Origin: Amborella trichopoda
Taxonomy: Eukaryota; Streptophyta; Magnoliopsida; Amborellales; Amborellaceae
Length of the DNA: 64,000 nt
NCBI RefSeq assembly: GCF_000471905.2
Contig: NW_006495906.1
Location: 2,421,702-2,485,701, forward strand
Direction: 5' to 3'
Made by a program: the position numbers and the translations under genes. Below are positions 1-11,549 of this stretch, piece after piece. The first letter of the stretch is position 1. Every line of letters begins with the position of its first letter. Under the pieces are notes generated by a model. The model saw nothing but the letters and a program-made list of their open reading frames with translations, ran no database searches and was not told the origin of the DNA.

Positions 1-285
1 TTTGGTGTGATGTAAATTAAATGCTGAATGGCGGTTCATGCAGAGAAAGAACATATCAATATTCGCATATTCATTCAAAAACATGAAAATTCTTAATGGA
101 GTACCCTCATTTCTTATTGAATTCCTAAAAAACAATATTTATAATGAATTTTAATAATTTTTTCGGATTATTTTTAAACTTTATTCTGACAGATTCACCC
201 GATTTTCAATCAGGATTGCTGATTCACCGATCCGGATCAATTTTTTGGGTACCCGATCCGGGTCACCGATCCTTTTTTTAAACCA
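1..285. other. AT-rich unassigned sequence
   Basis: No coding frame or recognisable element. A short run near 180-280 repeats GATCCGG/CACCGATCC-like words. Nothing further can be supported. Confidence 0.5.
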
Positions 286-339
286 TTGGTTTCATCCGGT
301 CTGCTCATTTCACTTCCTCACCTTCATACTCGATACCCA

Positions 340-1690
340 ATATCCAATCCCCTCTCTCTCTCTCTTAATCAACACGCTTTCTTAACATCTCCTACCCTTT
401 CAAATCCAATACCCGTCCCTCTTCCTTTGTCAACCCAAACAAACTTTCTCTCTGTCTCAACTAAAGTTTTCTCTTTCTTTATTTTATTAAAACCATCCTA
501 TTTACTTCTTTTACCCCTTCCTTTTATATTATCTCATTTTACTCCCTTTTATTTCATTGCATTTACTTCCCTTGATTCCATTCCATTTCTTTCAATTTAT
601 TTTGCCTCACTCACTTTACCCTATCGTACTTTACTCTTACTCCATTCATTTATTTTATTTTAATCATTTCATCTTATTTTATTTTCTTCCATCCCTTATA
701 TTTTATTTTACTTTACTTTATTTATTCACTTTATTTTACTTTATTTCATTTTATTTTAGTTTAATCCCTTTTCCATTTTCTAAATCTATTTTATTTTCAT
801 TTTAATTCATCTCTCTCATTTTCTATCACTCTCATTTTATCATCACTTTTATTTTACTTTCGTCTCTTTTGGAAGACCTAGCGAGATTCAAGCTAGTCTT
901 CACCTCCCCTCTTTCTCTTCTTTACTTGTTTGACAAGAGGGCAGATTGAGTCTTGTGTTGCGTTTCTAGTCTCGTCTTCGAGCAGTATTGCCACCATGCC
1001 GGTCTGAGTTACCGTGTCCATCTTGCTGCCACGTCAGACTAGTCATCGCCGGTGTTGGTTCTGTCGTCGAGCAGTATTGCCGCTGTACCGATCTGAGTTA
1101 CCGTGCCCATCTTGCTGCCACGTCAGACTCGCGATCCTGCCGTCGAGTAGTATTGCCGTCATGCCGATCTGAGTTATCATGCCCGTGTTGCTACCACGTC
1201 AAATCTGTCACCGTATTGGTTTAACTACTGTGCCAACCGAGCCGCCCGGTCAAACTTCTTCTCTTACCTTCATTTCTTTTATCTCTTTGCTTCTCTCATG
1301 CTTTACGGTAAAATATGTACCGAGAGTCCCTTGTCAAGAAGACGCCGGGAGGTTGTCGAATTGACACAGATTTTCGTGAGTTATTTTCCCATTTCTTCCT
1401 TGAGTACACACATACGTGTGCGCTTGCCCTATAACATGGTGGGGACCGATGTCCCACTCGTCCGTATTTTTAATGTGTGTTTGTGCGTTTGCAGGAACGG
1501 AGAAAGTAGGTCAAGAGAGGCGATTCCAAACCGACCACAGGCCAGGGGGGCATTCCAAGGTGATGTAAGAGGGCGCCCATATGAGCTAGACCGAGCGTGT
1601 CATGCACCCACATGAGGTAAGTCCCAGCTCACGAGCGTAATTTCTCTCTCACCAGTTGGTACTCCTACCCACATCCTCTTTACGTGATTC
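340..1690 (+). mobile_element. Tat-like LTR/leader fragment 1
   Basis: A CT-rich stretch (about 340-900) is followed by a block with tandem words of the form GTCGAGCAGTATTGCCG and CTGCCACGTCAGAC (about 960-1250). An intron-like 56-nt segment (1439-1494) and a CTCTCACCAGTTGGTAC block near 1650 follow. The same order of blocks occurs at about 6000-6500 and 62220-62820, so this is a third, 5'-truncated copy of one repeat. Apparent reading frames inside it are low-complexity Phe/Leu/Ser translations of CT repeats and are not taken as genes. That it is LTR or leader is inferred from the copy next to gypsy genes at 46-63 kb. Confidence 0.6.
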
Positions 1691-1740
1691 TCGAGAGAGT
1701 CCTTTGCATGCACTTGAGAGAGAAGTCTTAGTCCTTGTGA

Positions 1741-3539
1741 ATCAAGCCTAAAGTCTAAGGTTTAGGTGTGTGGCTTAGGTAGGTTGGGGTAAGTTAAGGT
1801 GTATAAAAACTATGGTGTATGGATTATGTTAGTATGCATGAAAGGTTTAAAGTATATAGGTGTTATGGTGTATTGATGTAACTAAGGTGTATGGAGTAGG
1901 GTATGGTGTATTGATGTAACTAAGGTGTATGGAGTAGGGTATGGTGTATTGATGTAACTAAGGTGTATGGAGTAGGGTATGGTGTAGGAAAGCTAAGGTA
2001 AGATATAGGATTAGGAGCTAAGAGTTCTAGGGTGTATGGGAGCTAGAGTGTATGGGGTAGGATTAGGAGTTGGGAATCTTAGGGAAGTTGGAATTTTGGA
2101 GTTGTAGGGAGTAAAGAGTTCCTAGGGGTATTTTCTCTCTCTAGGAAGTGTTTCTCTCTCCTCCCTCCTTGAGTCTTGGGTTTGGAATCAAAGCAAAAGA
2201 AAAAACCTAAGTTATTAGAATTCTCAAGCACTTCTCGTTAATTTCCAAAACTCTCGAGAGAGACTATTACAAATGACTTAAGTTCCTTATATAGAGCAAC
2301 CCCAAAACATGGATAGATTGCTCAAAAACCACTAGAATTGTCAAAAATTATACATTTAATAAATTAAAATAATGATCCCGTTTTTTGAATAAATAACCAA
2401 AATACACCTAAGCATTTTTCACGAAATGACAAAAACATCCCTCCTTGAGGGGCCTTTTGCCTTTGCTCGGCTTCAGGAATTTTTTTGGACATTTTCAGTG
2501 GTAATTCAAACATTCAAACGTCGTAGAATAGATGCTTGGACTATGACGCACATTTTGATACTCTTTGATCATCTTAGAACGGATTTTTAAGGAAGAACCC
2601 AAAATCCGGCAAACTTTCATAAACTTGTGATTCTTCAACCACCAATTCAGCGCGATCCGTGATGTGTCGGGACTTCATTTTAATCACAAATTGAAGAGGA
2701 TACTATCACGATCATTTGTGATAAATTTCATCCATTTTGGTTTCCGTTTGAGCACGTTCCAAATCAGAAAATGGGATTACAATTACTAGAAATTGTGCTT
2801 TCTTCAACCTCAAAATTCGGTGTCATCCGATCTCCGATCAATCATAAAAATTATATCAAACTTAAGCTCTTCGAAGCACAATCGTAACAGATCCATACTT
2901 GCGACGATCTGACATCGGGATCTTGAGCTATAGCCTCTCAAAGAATGAGATGTTCCTCTTTTTAAAATCTGAATTTTCATATTTCGAGCTCATCTTCTCT
3001 CTAACAATTCTCTCGTTTTGGGCCATGCCATAATGCGTGTCATATGTCAAAATGAGCGTATCGTCGAGATCTAGCTTATGTCTGAATTTGAGCTTAATTG
3101 GACCCAAAATAAGTAAGTTATGAGCATTTGACATTCATCCCGAAATGTGAAAATACAATTTTTATAAATAAAAACTGGGTCCAATTGAACCAAAATTTGG
3201 TACATGGGGTTTTTTCGATGTTACAGATCCAATAGCGGATGTTTGATACTCTTTAGAGACCTAGAAAATAGGGTTATAGTTATATGTTCATTTTTCAGCA
3301 TGGGAGGAACTAGATTTGAAAACCGAGTTTTGTCCTGATTAGCTCAAAACTTATCAAAATGCGACGAAACATTATAGGTGTCCTTAGGGCATCCAACAAT
3401 TTGAGGTCATTCTGACACTTTTAGATATCGTTCAATATTAGGCTTATTGCTACAGTGTTTCCGTAGTCTGGCGATGTCTTGAACACCAACAGAACCAGGT
3501 TTGACTCTTTCCTTATTCATCCCGTGGATACATTGTTTG
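1741..3539. other. Non-coding spacer, possibly LTR U3
   Basis: No gene seen. It holds the 38-bp tandem repeat described separately. From about 2380 on it has long AT-moderate text of the kind seen in gypsy U3 regions, but I could not find a matching stretch upstream of the copy at 59.1 kb. It may be the U3 part of the LTR that follows. Confidence 0.35.
1866..1986. repeat. 38-bp tandem repeat, three copies
   Basis: Units starting TGGTGTATTGATGTAACTAA begin at 1866, 1904 and 1942, followed by a partial fourth at 1980. The copies are identical by eye, so the expansion is recent. Flanking sequence (1760-2060) is richer in degenerate GGTGTATGG words. Confidence 0.9.
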
Positions 3540-4806
3540 AACACATTTTTCAGCACCTCGGTTCCTGATGCGAAATAAAGAGGAAGCATGTTATTAAAGC
3601 CTACAAAAACAGTGAAAAATTCGATAGTCTCATAGTGGGATCAGAATTGGTTAAGATCTTCATTAGGACTCCAAAAGGCCATCTACCAAGTTTTATCGCA
3701 ATCAAATATGTCTAACGAAATGAACACAAAGCAACAATTTCGGAAAGATTGGCCTCTAGCACCCTAAAATGGACCCTGTGGGACCACTGTCATTGGATCC
3801 GACATGGTCGAAAACCCCTATGAGGCAAGTTTCGGCTTAATTGGGTACTCCAGGACAAAGTTATGGGAAAAGGGGTAGGCCGCATACTATTCCCGTGTGG
3901 GCACCCTACACCAAAACACCATTAAAGGTGGTTGTTTTCACCTTCACGGGCAGTGACTTTTAGGGTCTATATCTCACTCAATCCGAGTCAGATCACGCTC
4001 AAATTTGATGAGCGTGTTCTTCTCATCGAGACGAGCATTTTGATAGGTGGTACGTCCCCGTGACGATTCTCGAGCAGGGAGAAAAACTAGAAGAAGTTGA
4101 TGATCCGTGAAGAAAGTTTCAAAAAATTCTGCAGTAGCACGCCGCACTCTGACGGCCAAATCACGATGTTCGCGTACCCGATTGATACGAAACCAATTGC
4201 ATTATGTGCGTAAGGTCTGTGGCTATCTCTGGTCTAAACTTTGCATATGATGAATAGTTGGATTTATCACACGAAGGCGTCGAAGCTGTTGTAAATTTCG
4301 GCCGCCGGATTTCAAGATTCGGGCAAAAAACTCAAGATGACGAAATCTTCATCCGAATGCGAAATCGAGCCGCATTTGTTGCAATGTGATCATGAAATCA
4401 TGCTCAGTGTGATTCAACAAAGAAACATAAGAAAAACATCAAGGAATGAGTACACTATCGATTCGAAGGTTTCAAGATTCATCCAAAATTCAAGTTTCAT
4501 GATCATCGCTCAAAAACATGATTCATGGCTCGAAGTTGGTATCAAATCGATCGTCATGCTAAGCCCTACAAGAAAACAATCATTTTTTTATCAAACGGGT
4601 ATCAGAAAAATCCCCGGATCAGTCATGAAAGATCACGCAAGTTATCGGGCAGCAACATGAACTGTTTTGGAATTCCACACATTGTTAGGTAAGGCCAAAA
4701 TAATCTTTTTGCACCTTTGTTTAGGTTTTTTTTTAATTCAATTAAATTGTAATTGTCTTCAATTTTAGGTAGATTTTGGGAATCCACCTATGTTTGGGCT
4801 CAATTC

Positions 4807-4814
4807 TATATAAA
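4807..4814 (+). promoter_or_regulatory. TATA box of LTR copy A
   Basis: TATATAAA sits at the same place as TATATAAA at 60431 in copy B, just upstream of the GA/CT-rich leader. It is the likely core promoter of the LTR. Confidence 0.55.
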
Positions 4815-5099
4815 ATGCAAAGCCAAATTGTAAAAAATAACTAGAGACCTTCGATGATTCAATATAATTTCAATTTCTAGCTTAAGTTCATAGGTGCATC
4901 TTGGAGAGAGAGAGAGAGGAGAGAGAAGAAAAGGACAGGTACCCTTCGGTAAGGTAACTTTCTTTCTCCTCCAGTCTTTCTCTCTCTTCTTCTCATCTCT
5001 ATCTCTCTTTCTCTCTCTTCTTCTCATCTCTATCTCTCTCTCTTTTTTCCTCATCTCTCTTTCTCTCTCTCTCTTCTTCTCATCTCTATCTCTCTCTCT

Positions 5100-5551
5100 T
5101 CTTTTCCTAACACGGCCAGCGACGCTCAGCGCCGACTGTGTTCTCTCTCTCTTCTTTGTCTGACACAGCTCGCGACGCTCAACGCCGACTGTATTTTCTC
5201 TCTCTTCTTTTCCTAACATAGCCTGCGACGCTCAATGCCGCTTTGTTCTCTCTCTCACAGCTGGCGACACTCAGCGCCGACTTTGTTCTCTCTCTCTTCT
5301 TTGTCTAATACAACTGGCGACACTCAGCGCTAACTATGTTCTGTCTCTCTTCTTTGTCTAACATAGCCAGCGACGCTCAATGCCGACCGTGTTTTCTCTC
5401 TCTTCTTTGTCTAACATAGCCGACAACTCTCAACGCAGACTGTGTTCTGTCTATCTTCTTTGTCTAACACAACTGGCGACGCTCAGCGTCGACCGTGTTT
5501 TCTCTCTCTTCTTTGTCTAACACAGCCGACGACGCTCAACGTAGATTGTGT

Positions 5552-5582
<31 letters not shown>

Positions 5583-5850
5583 TGTCTAACATAACCGGCG
5601 ATGCTCAACGTCGATTTTGTTTTCTCTCTCTTCTTTGTTTAACACAACTAGCGACGCTCAGTGCCTACTGTATTCTCTCTCTATTCTTTGTCTAACACAG
5701 CTGGCAATGCTCAGCTCCAACTGTGTTCTCTCTCTCTTCTTTGTCTAACACCTCCGACGACGTTCAGCGAGGACTGTATCCTCTTCCTCGTCTTTGCCTA
5801 ATACAGCCGACGACGCCTAGCGCCATCTGTGTTCTTCTCTTTTCTCTCAC
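5100..5850 (+). repeat. CT-rich minisatellite in LTR copy A
   Basis: About a dozen imperfect units of roughly 55-65 bp, each made of a TCTCTCTCTTCTTTGTCTAA tract and a core close to GGCGACGCTCAGCGCCGACT. Open frames here are repeat artefacts. Copy B carries a different unit at the same place. Confidence 0.85.
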
Positions 5851-6640
5851 ACTCTTCTCCTCCTTTTTTTCTCTTCCTCTCCTTCTTTCTATTCTCTTCT
5901 TCTTCTCTTATCTTACTTTTTATTCTTTCTTTATGATTTCCACTCATTCTGTTATTCTTTCATTTAATTAAGAGGGGTTGAGATTAGCCTATCATGGTAG
6001 TCCTGTCGTCCAGCTGTAATGTTGTTGTACCATAATTACTATGCCCATTTTATTGCCACGACAGACTAACCATTGTGTCTAGCTAGTCAGTATTGGTATT
6101 GACGTCTAATAGTAATTTTGTTGAGCCAGTTTGAGTTACCGAGCCCGTTTTACTACACGTCCGGCCAATTATCCACTAGCTTAGTCACTATGTCGATCTC
6201 CCCGCCTAATGAAATTCTTCTCTCTTCCATCTTCCTTCTCTTGTTCTTCTCTTCTTCTTATGAATGTGCACGCTTGTGTACGTTCACAAAAGGGGCATGG
6301 TGAGGTCTGTTGACCCACATGTTCTATAACATTTATCATATGTGTGTGATTGCAGAAAACAAGATAATACAGGCCAAGAGAGGCGATTTCGAACCAGTTT
6401 TACTACTAGAAGGCTTTCTTCGTGATCTAAGAGGGAGTCCACACGAGCCAGCTCGAGTAAGTTCTGAACCTACCTTAAATTCATCTCTCATCGATTGGTA
6501 ATATCTGCTCTTGTTCTCGAACGAGCTTCCCAAAAGAGCGATCTCAAAGTCCCGAGTCTCTTTTGAAACTCGAGACGCGTGCCACCTGATCATCCTGATC
6601 CCGAAAGCGAGATCGAGGCACCTAACCATACACGTACGTA

Positions 6641-7569
6641 AAAAATGACATATAATAAGGGTGTCTATACTCAACAACCAGATGAACCTAATTGACTCAA
6701 GTGAATCATGAATTGTACAACCAGAAGAATATCACAGTGGCTTTGGAGCACAAGCATGAGTCTAATGAATGAAAAACAAAACGAGCATAAGCTACTCCGT
6801 GACTAAAAATTCTCATGATGAAAATAATGAGGATTAACCTTTGCTTATCCAATAAAAGGCACAAAGAATTCCCGCGACTCAAGTCCCCATCAGGGTACCA
6901 TCGAAGTGGACGCCTGGCGCTCGATTACTTAGACTAAAAGATTTCATGACCTCGAGGGATCATATTGTCTGTGTGCTTCCTCAAACCTAACAATAAAATT
7001 TTTTTTTGTGAGGACTCACTAGTCCCTCTTTAAGATGAACATCTAAAACTTAAGATTTCTATCCAATGGATCAGAAAATATTCTAATAAAAATATTTTAA
7101 AATTTTAGTTTTTATATTTTATTTTTTATATTCATGATCATCGTAGTATAGATCATGAATCACTACAAATTTGAATCCAAGATCTATAAAAATAATGGGG
7201 GCTCAAGAGAGTCCGCATGAAAATAAAATGACTCTAGAACTCATAAAAAAATAATCTTTGATAATTTTAGGACCCAAAATTTTGAGATTTCAGTTATTCA
7301 ACCCGTATGCTTTGGTCAATAATAAAAGAATAAATATTTCTTTTAAATATAGTTATCTAGTAATTTTTTGGTTGTTTCCAAAATTTAAGATTAAAAAAAC
7401 TCCTGATATTAATCTTAGACCAATAGTAATAGATGTACAGTATTCTCCTCCCGGAACATATCATACTCACCGACCATCGCATGTCCAAAAATAAAGCGCT
7501 GTTGCATTATCACCAGGAGCGTATGATGTAAAATGAATCTGATCATATGATGTCGAAAAAGGCCTTTCA
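6641..7569. other. Non-coding region upstream of the host locus
   Basis: AT-rich sequence without a supported gene. A TGGCGCTCGA word near 6915 resembles one at about 57565 next to the Tat derivative, but no LTR abuts it, so it is not called a primer binding site. Confidence 0.45.
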
Positions 7570-8155
7570 GCATAAAAACTCTTTACGACCGTTTGAAATT
7601 CTAATTTCATATCCAATTACAAAATTTTAAGTTACAAAATTTTAAGTTCAAAAATATCGTGGAGGAAAAATATAAACGTTAAAAATCTTTAAAACTGACG
7701 GTCTAGATAATACATTAACACAATGCATTATTTTTAAGATTTGAAATCTTACTTTGATTGTAACTATTTATCTTGAAAAATTGTTTCATAACCATATTTC
7801 TACATATGGGGTCAAAAAAGTGTAACGCACTTATCGTAAAGATAAATGTAAGTAGTTGTTTCTATTTAAAAACAATGGAAACTAACAATCCAAATATTTT
7901 TTTACGAGTATTATTATTATTATTAAATTTACTTATTTATTTTTATTCATGAGATTACACGTCTTTAAAAATAAAATCTATCTTAAAAGTAGATTTAGTA
8001 AGAGGCTCGCATTTCTACATATGCCGGCTTGACCATATAGTAATTGGGTCTATATATCTTGAAGTCAAGATGATTGGATTCAGGATTTTGTTAGCTAACA
8101 ATATTTTTTTTTTTTCTGATACGCTTTAATTTAGAGCCTCGTTCTTATATAAACT
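7570..8155 (+). mobile_element. MITE of the palindrome-capped family, copy 1
   Basis: Internal words such as ACGGTCTAGATAAT, the AATTTCATATCCAATTAC-type block and ATATATCTTGAAGTCAAGATGAT match the copies at 37563-38128, 39550-39935 and the split copy 12551-26530. The right end, TAGAGCCTCGTTCTTATATAAAC, corresponds to the right end of the split copy (TAGAGCCTCGGGTCTATATAAAC). The left end is not recognisable, and extra sequence about 7750-7980 has been inserted or has diverged. No transposase is present. It ends about 230 bp before exon 1 of the GCL1-like gene. Confidence 0.55.
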
Positions 8156-8386
8156 TTTTCCGCTGTTATATTTCCCTTATAAATCGTATCTTGTTTATTT
8201 ATCTTTATCCGTCTCTCGTAACATAGCACACGTGCCCTATTTTTCCGATGTTCTATTTCCCTTACAAGATCGGAGCACAAATATGTGGCCTTACTTCGCT
8301 GTCATTTCTGCTTTCCATCCACGTTCTTATTGCTTCGAAGAAGAAGAGCAGTACAGAGGCCCTCTCCCTCTCCCTCTGATTCTGCA

Positions 8387-8515
8387 ATGTCAATGGCTTT
8401 ACCTTTACTTATCATCAGAGATGACTGTGACGAGAGCAGAACCGAAAAGCCCTCTGTTTCCCTCTCCTCCTCACTTGAATCCTTTCTCAAAGCCGCGGTC
8501 GGCATGAAGGAAGAG
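8387..8515 (+). CDS. GCL1: GCL1-like exon 1
   Basis: Starts with ATG and encodes 43 codons ending ...FLKAAVGMKEE, then GTGCG as donor. The ATG at 8387 gives an N-terminus of the length expected for the family. An in-frame upstream ATG at 8285 would add an Arg/Pro-rich stretch with no family counterpart. Phase 0 at the donor. Confidence 0.7.
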
Positions 8516-8635
8516 GTGCGAGGATCAGATTTTTCTGTCTTCTTTCAAATTTCCTTTCGAGAAAGAGAGTATTTTTTTTTTTTTCTTGTGCTTTTGTTTC
8601 AGATTTTTGTTTTTTTTTTCATTCTTTATTTGCAG

Positions 8636-8817
8636 GTGGTGGAAAACACATGGAGGAAAAGTGAAGGTGGGACGGAGGATCCTACTCTCTACACCGGCTT
8701 GTTAGGAACAGCATTCACTTGCTTGCTCTCTCACAGGGCTACCGGAAACGGGGAGGACCTCCAAATCGCATCTGATATTGTGGACACTTGCACCGTGGTC
8801 GTCAGGACCACCAAGAG
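8636..8817 (+). CDS. GCL1: GCL1-like exon 2
   Basis: Follows a T-rich tract and TTTGCAG. Encodes VVENTWRK, then the family signature LYTGLLGTAF and DTCTVVVRTTK, and ends after AG of an Arg codon at a GTGCG donor. Length 182 nt, phase 2, completed by the first base of exon 3. No stop inside. Confidence 0.8.
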
Positions 8818-8984
8818 GTGCGTATCCCCTCTATGGTACCAGACACCGATGTTTTTGTTTGTCCTCCAGTGAGAGAGACCCTGTTTCTCTCTCAATCTTT
8901 TGGCTTACCCTCTAATGGATAGAGATCTTCTCCTCTCGTATAAAATAAAGAGAAAATATCTTCTTCCTCTTAGGGAAAGGTGAA

Positions 8985-9455
8985 GCATGGAAGTTCTATC
9001 CTCCCCCTATCATCCAGCTTACCAATTTTGATCAAAAGAGTCGCTCACCATTTGATCTTAGTTCTGACGTCTCAAAATATTTTATTTTTAATTTTTTTTT
9101 ATACAAATTGTATGAATATATACCATTTTCTCATTAGAGGGCACCTATAAAAAATATTAAAAATAATTTTTTTGATAAAATATAATAACCAAAACACTAT
9201 TTAAAACTTTTAAAGGTATTTTGGTCATTTTATTTTATTGAAAATATTTTTTTTATATTTTTTGTTAGTGCGAGTTTAATAGAGGAATGAACATCCAAAA
9301 TTTTGTGTCAAAATAGTTTATTAATAAAATTAAAAATAAAATAGGGTAAAAAAAATTAAAAATAAAATAGTGTAGAGACATGACATTGATACAATCTTAG
9401 CCCTCCATTCAGAATGGACGGTTCGATAAGGAGGAGGATAGAACTTCTATGCTGT
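8985..9455. mobile_element. MITE in intron 2
   Basis: About 470 bp, AT-rich. It is bounded by inverted repeats, GCATGGAAGTTCTATCCTCC at the left and its near complement GGAGGATAGAACTTCTATGC at the right (about 9434-9453). No coding capacity. A clear target-site duplication could not be assigned. Confidence 0.6.
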
Positions 9456-9955
9456 AGGGGAAACATAAAAAGCTTGCTCATCTTCTTATCTCTATTTTTT
9501 ATTTTTATTTCCTACTAGCAAATGGTATCTATCTTTTCTATCTTAAAATTTTTGCCTATGAATTTTTTACCAAAAAAAATACTAAAATGACACCTTCTCA
9601 ACACTCTTTCCTTTTGTCTATCTCATAAAGCACCATCTCGCTCTCAAATCACCGCTTCTCTCTCTCTCAGAACTCAATCGCTCTCTCTAATACCTAAAGT
9701 TGCATAGAAGTTCCCCTCTCTACATTCTCCTTGAACATTTGAAGGTGTTGTTGAAATGCCTCGAAACACTCAATTTGTCTTTCTTTCAATTTGGGGAAGA
9801 CATCAGTTTGAGTTGGGTAAAAGTTTGCAACTGATCTTCAAATTGGTTTGAAGAAGGACGTTTGTGAAGAGGCCTATGTATTGTTATAGATACCATCGCG
9901 GAAAGGCTGCCTTGAACTTGTTTTCGCTTGAAAAATGGCTTGCTCCTTATTTTTT

Positions 9956-10320
9956 ACCGGTAGTTTGCCTTGGAAAACATTGGACTTCGCCGAAAAATTT
10001 GTGTTTGGCCATTTTTGGTGGCGAGTTTTCCTTTTGAGGGAGGAACGGCTTTAATTTCGAGGTAGAGAGAGAAAGAGAGGCAGGTAGAGAGAGATAGTGA
10101 GAGAGGGCTGGTAGAGAGAGAAAGCTTCTCCTTTTTTATTGGCATTTGCCCTGGAAAATGTTGGACTTCGTCGAAAAATTTGTGTTTGGCCATTTTTGGT
10201 GGTGAGTTTTTCTTTTGTGAGGGGGAGCTTTAATTTTGAGGGTAGAGAGAGAAAGAGAGAGGTAGGTAGAGAGAAAAGTCAGAGAGGGCTAGTAGAGAGA
10301 GAAAATATTGCCATAACAAC
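9956..10320. repeat. Tandem duplication of about 182 bp
   Basis: Two diverged copies, one starting near 9956 and one near 10138. Each runs from TTGCC-TGGAAAA through AAAAATTTGTGTTTGGCCAT to a GTAGAGAGAGAAAGAGAG tract. It lies inside the long-inverted-repeat element. Confidence 0.8.
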
Positions 10321-10397
10321 ATGAGAGAACCGGCTAGATAATTATTAGAGAGTGAGAGAGAGGAGAGATACGATGTAGAGAGGGGAACTTACACAAC

Positions 10398-10804
10398 AGG
10401 ATTGAAATCCTGTGATATTATCTCATGCTATTGTATTCAGAGCGGGGGCTTGCTTTGGGCACACTAACTTTTTCAAAGTAACGGTGTCGGAGGCACGACC
10501 CGACTAGTTAAGGCTAAGATCGCATCGCCGGGTGAAGGGACGGCGGGTAAAGGGACGGGCTGACTGGTACGACCCGGCCAGTTAAGGGCTAGGAACGAGG
10601 CCAGTGCACACCATGAAGGCAGACCGGTCAGTCTGTCCCTTCACCCGGCAATGCGTTCCTGGCCTTAACTGGCCAGGTTGTGCCTATGGCACCGTTACTT
10701 TGAAGAAATTAGAGTGCTCAAAGTAAGCCTACGAAATTAGAGTGCTCAAAGAAATCCTACGCTATGAATAGATTTGCATGGGATAACATCACAAGATTTC
10801 GGTC
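10398..10804. repeat. Large imperfect inverted repeat (hairpin)
   Basis: Left arm about 10398-10540 and right arm about 10635-10804 are reverse complements with scattered mismatches, for example GCCGGGTGAAGGGAC and GTCCCTTCACCCGGC at the inner edge and TTCAAAGTAACGGTG/CACCGTTACTTTGAA further out. The spacer is about 95 bp and repeats part of the arm. A transcript through it would fold into a long double strand. Confidence 0.8.
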
Positions 10805-11349
10805 CTATTATAATGGCCTTCGACTTCTCTGTGACTTTGGGTATTCGAGGGAGAGAGAGATGGATTTTTGAGAGAGAGAGAGAGATGGTGCATTGAGAGA
10901 TAGATAGAGAGAGATACTTTGGGTATTAGAGAGAGAGACAGTGATTTGAGAGAGAGAGAGATGTTGTTTTGAGAGGTAGAGAGAGAGAGATGGTGCTTTG
11001 AGAGATAGACGGCAATGGAAAAGAAAAGAGTGTCATTTTAGTATTTTTTTTGGTAAAAACTTCATGATCAAAGGGGTTCAGAAGGTTGTAAGATAGAAAA
11101 GATGGTGACCTTTTTGCTTACAAGTAATATTTTCAATCCTTAGGTCTCATGAGAAATAGAAGTAAAAAATAGGGGATAAGAAGATAGTTTCCTTAAAATA
11201 TATGATAATATAATACATTACATAAAAAAAAAATCTTATTTTTAAATTTCTAGACCTGAGTCCAAGTCGGGTGGTCCTTGTGAATTGGATTCGGGACCAA
11301 TCAAGTGGGAGAGAGTGCTTGAACTTACTATCGTTATAACTTATTTCAG

Positions 11350-11461
11350 GCGCGTTGCATTCCTATGCGGGAGAGCTGGGGTTTATGTCCTTGGAGCTAT
11401 GGTTGCTAATTACAGAGACGACCAGTATCGACGTGAATTGTTCCTTAATCTCTTCTGTGAG
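11350..11461 (+). CDS. GCL1: GCL1-like exon 3
   Basis: Acceptor TTATTTCAG, donor GAG|GTAAATT. Encodes RVAFLCGRAGVYVLGAMVAN and DDQYRRELFLNLFCE, matching the first double-glycine repeat of the LanC barrel. Length 112 nt, restoring phase 0. Intact. Confidence 0.85.
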
Positions 11462-11549
11462 GTAAATTAACACGAATTCTCAAAACCCTAAATCCCCCTT
11501 TTCTTGAATTTCAATCCTTTGTCCTGAATAGTAATTTTGGGAACCCAAG

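Larger units (their letters stand above)
3540..6640 (+). mobile_element. Tat-like LTR copy A
   Basis: Collinear with 59105-62911. Shared landmarks in order are a TTTTTCAGC-CT-GGT-CC-GATGCG block (about 3547 and 59116), a CCAAAAGGCC block (3670 and 59241), a TATATAAA box (4807 and 60431), a GAGAGAGAG tract, a CT-rich minisatellite, the TTGCCACG block, an intron-like segment and an AGAGCGATCTCAA-GTCCCG end block. The left limit is uncertain. No primer binding site follows the right end, so it is a solo LTR or a remnant. Orientation is set by the TATA box and by agreement with the gag genes near the other copy. Confidence 0.6.
9465..11190. mobile_element. Long-inverted-repeat element in intron 2
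   Basis: Outer arms of about 150-180 bp are complementary: left about 9465-9625 (ATCTTCTTATCTCTATTTTT ... ACCAAAAAAAATACTAAAAT) and right about 11010-11190. The interior is GA-rich with a tandem duplication and a second inverted repeat. No transposase seen. Size and long arms fit a non-autonomous Mutator-like or foldback element. The target duplication was not resolved. Confidence 0.6.

Noticed and set aside
286..805. Open frames of 125 and 82 codons on the plus strand
   Set aside because: Low-complexity Leu/Phe/Ser translation of CT/T-rich DNA inside an LTR-like repeat. No domain and no codon-use signal.
4806..5219. Minus-strand Arg/Glu-rich frame of 137 codons
   Set aside because: Complement of the CT/GA repeat in the LTR leader. 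Charged repeats come from GAGAGA sequence.
6905..6925. TGGCGCTCGA word as a primer binding site
   Set aside because: No LTR end lies next to it and the match to a tRNA end is too short.
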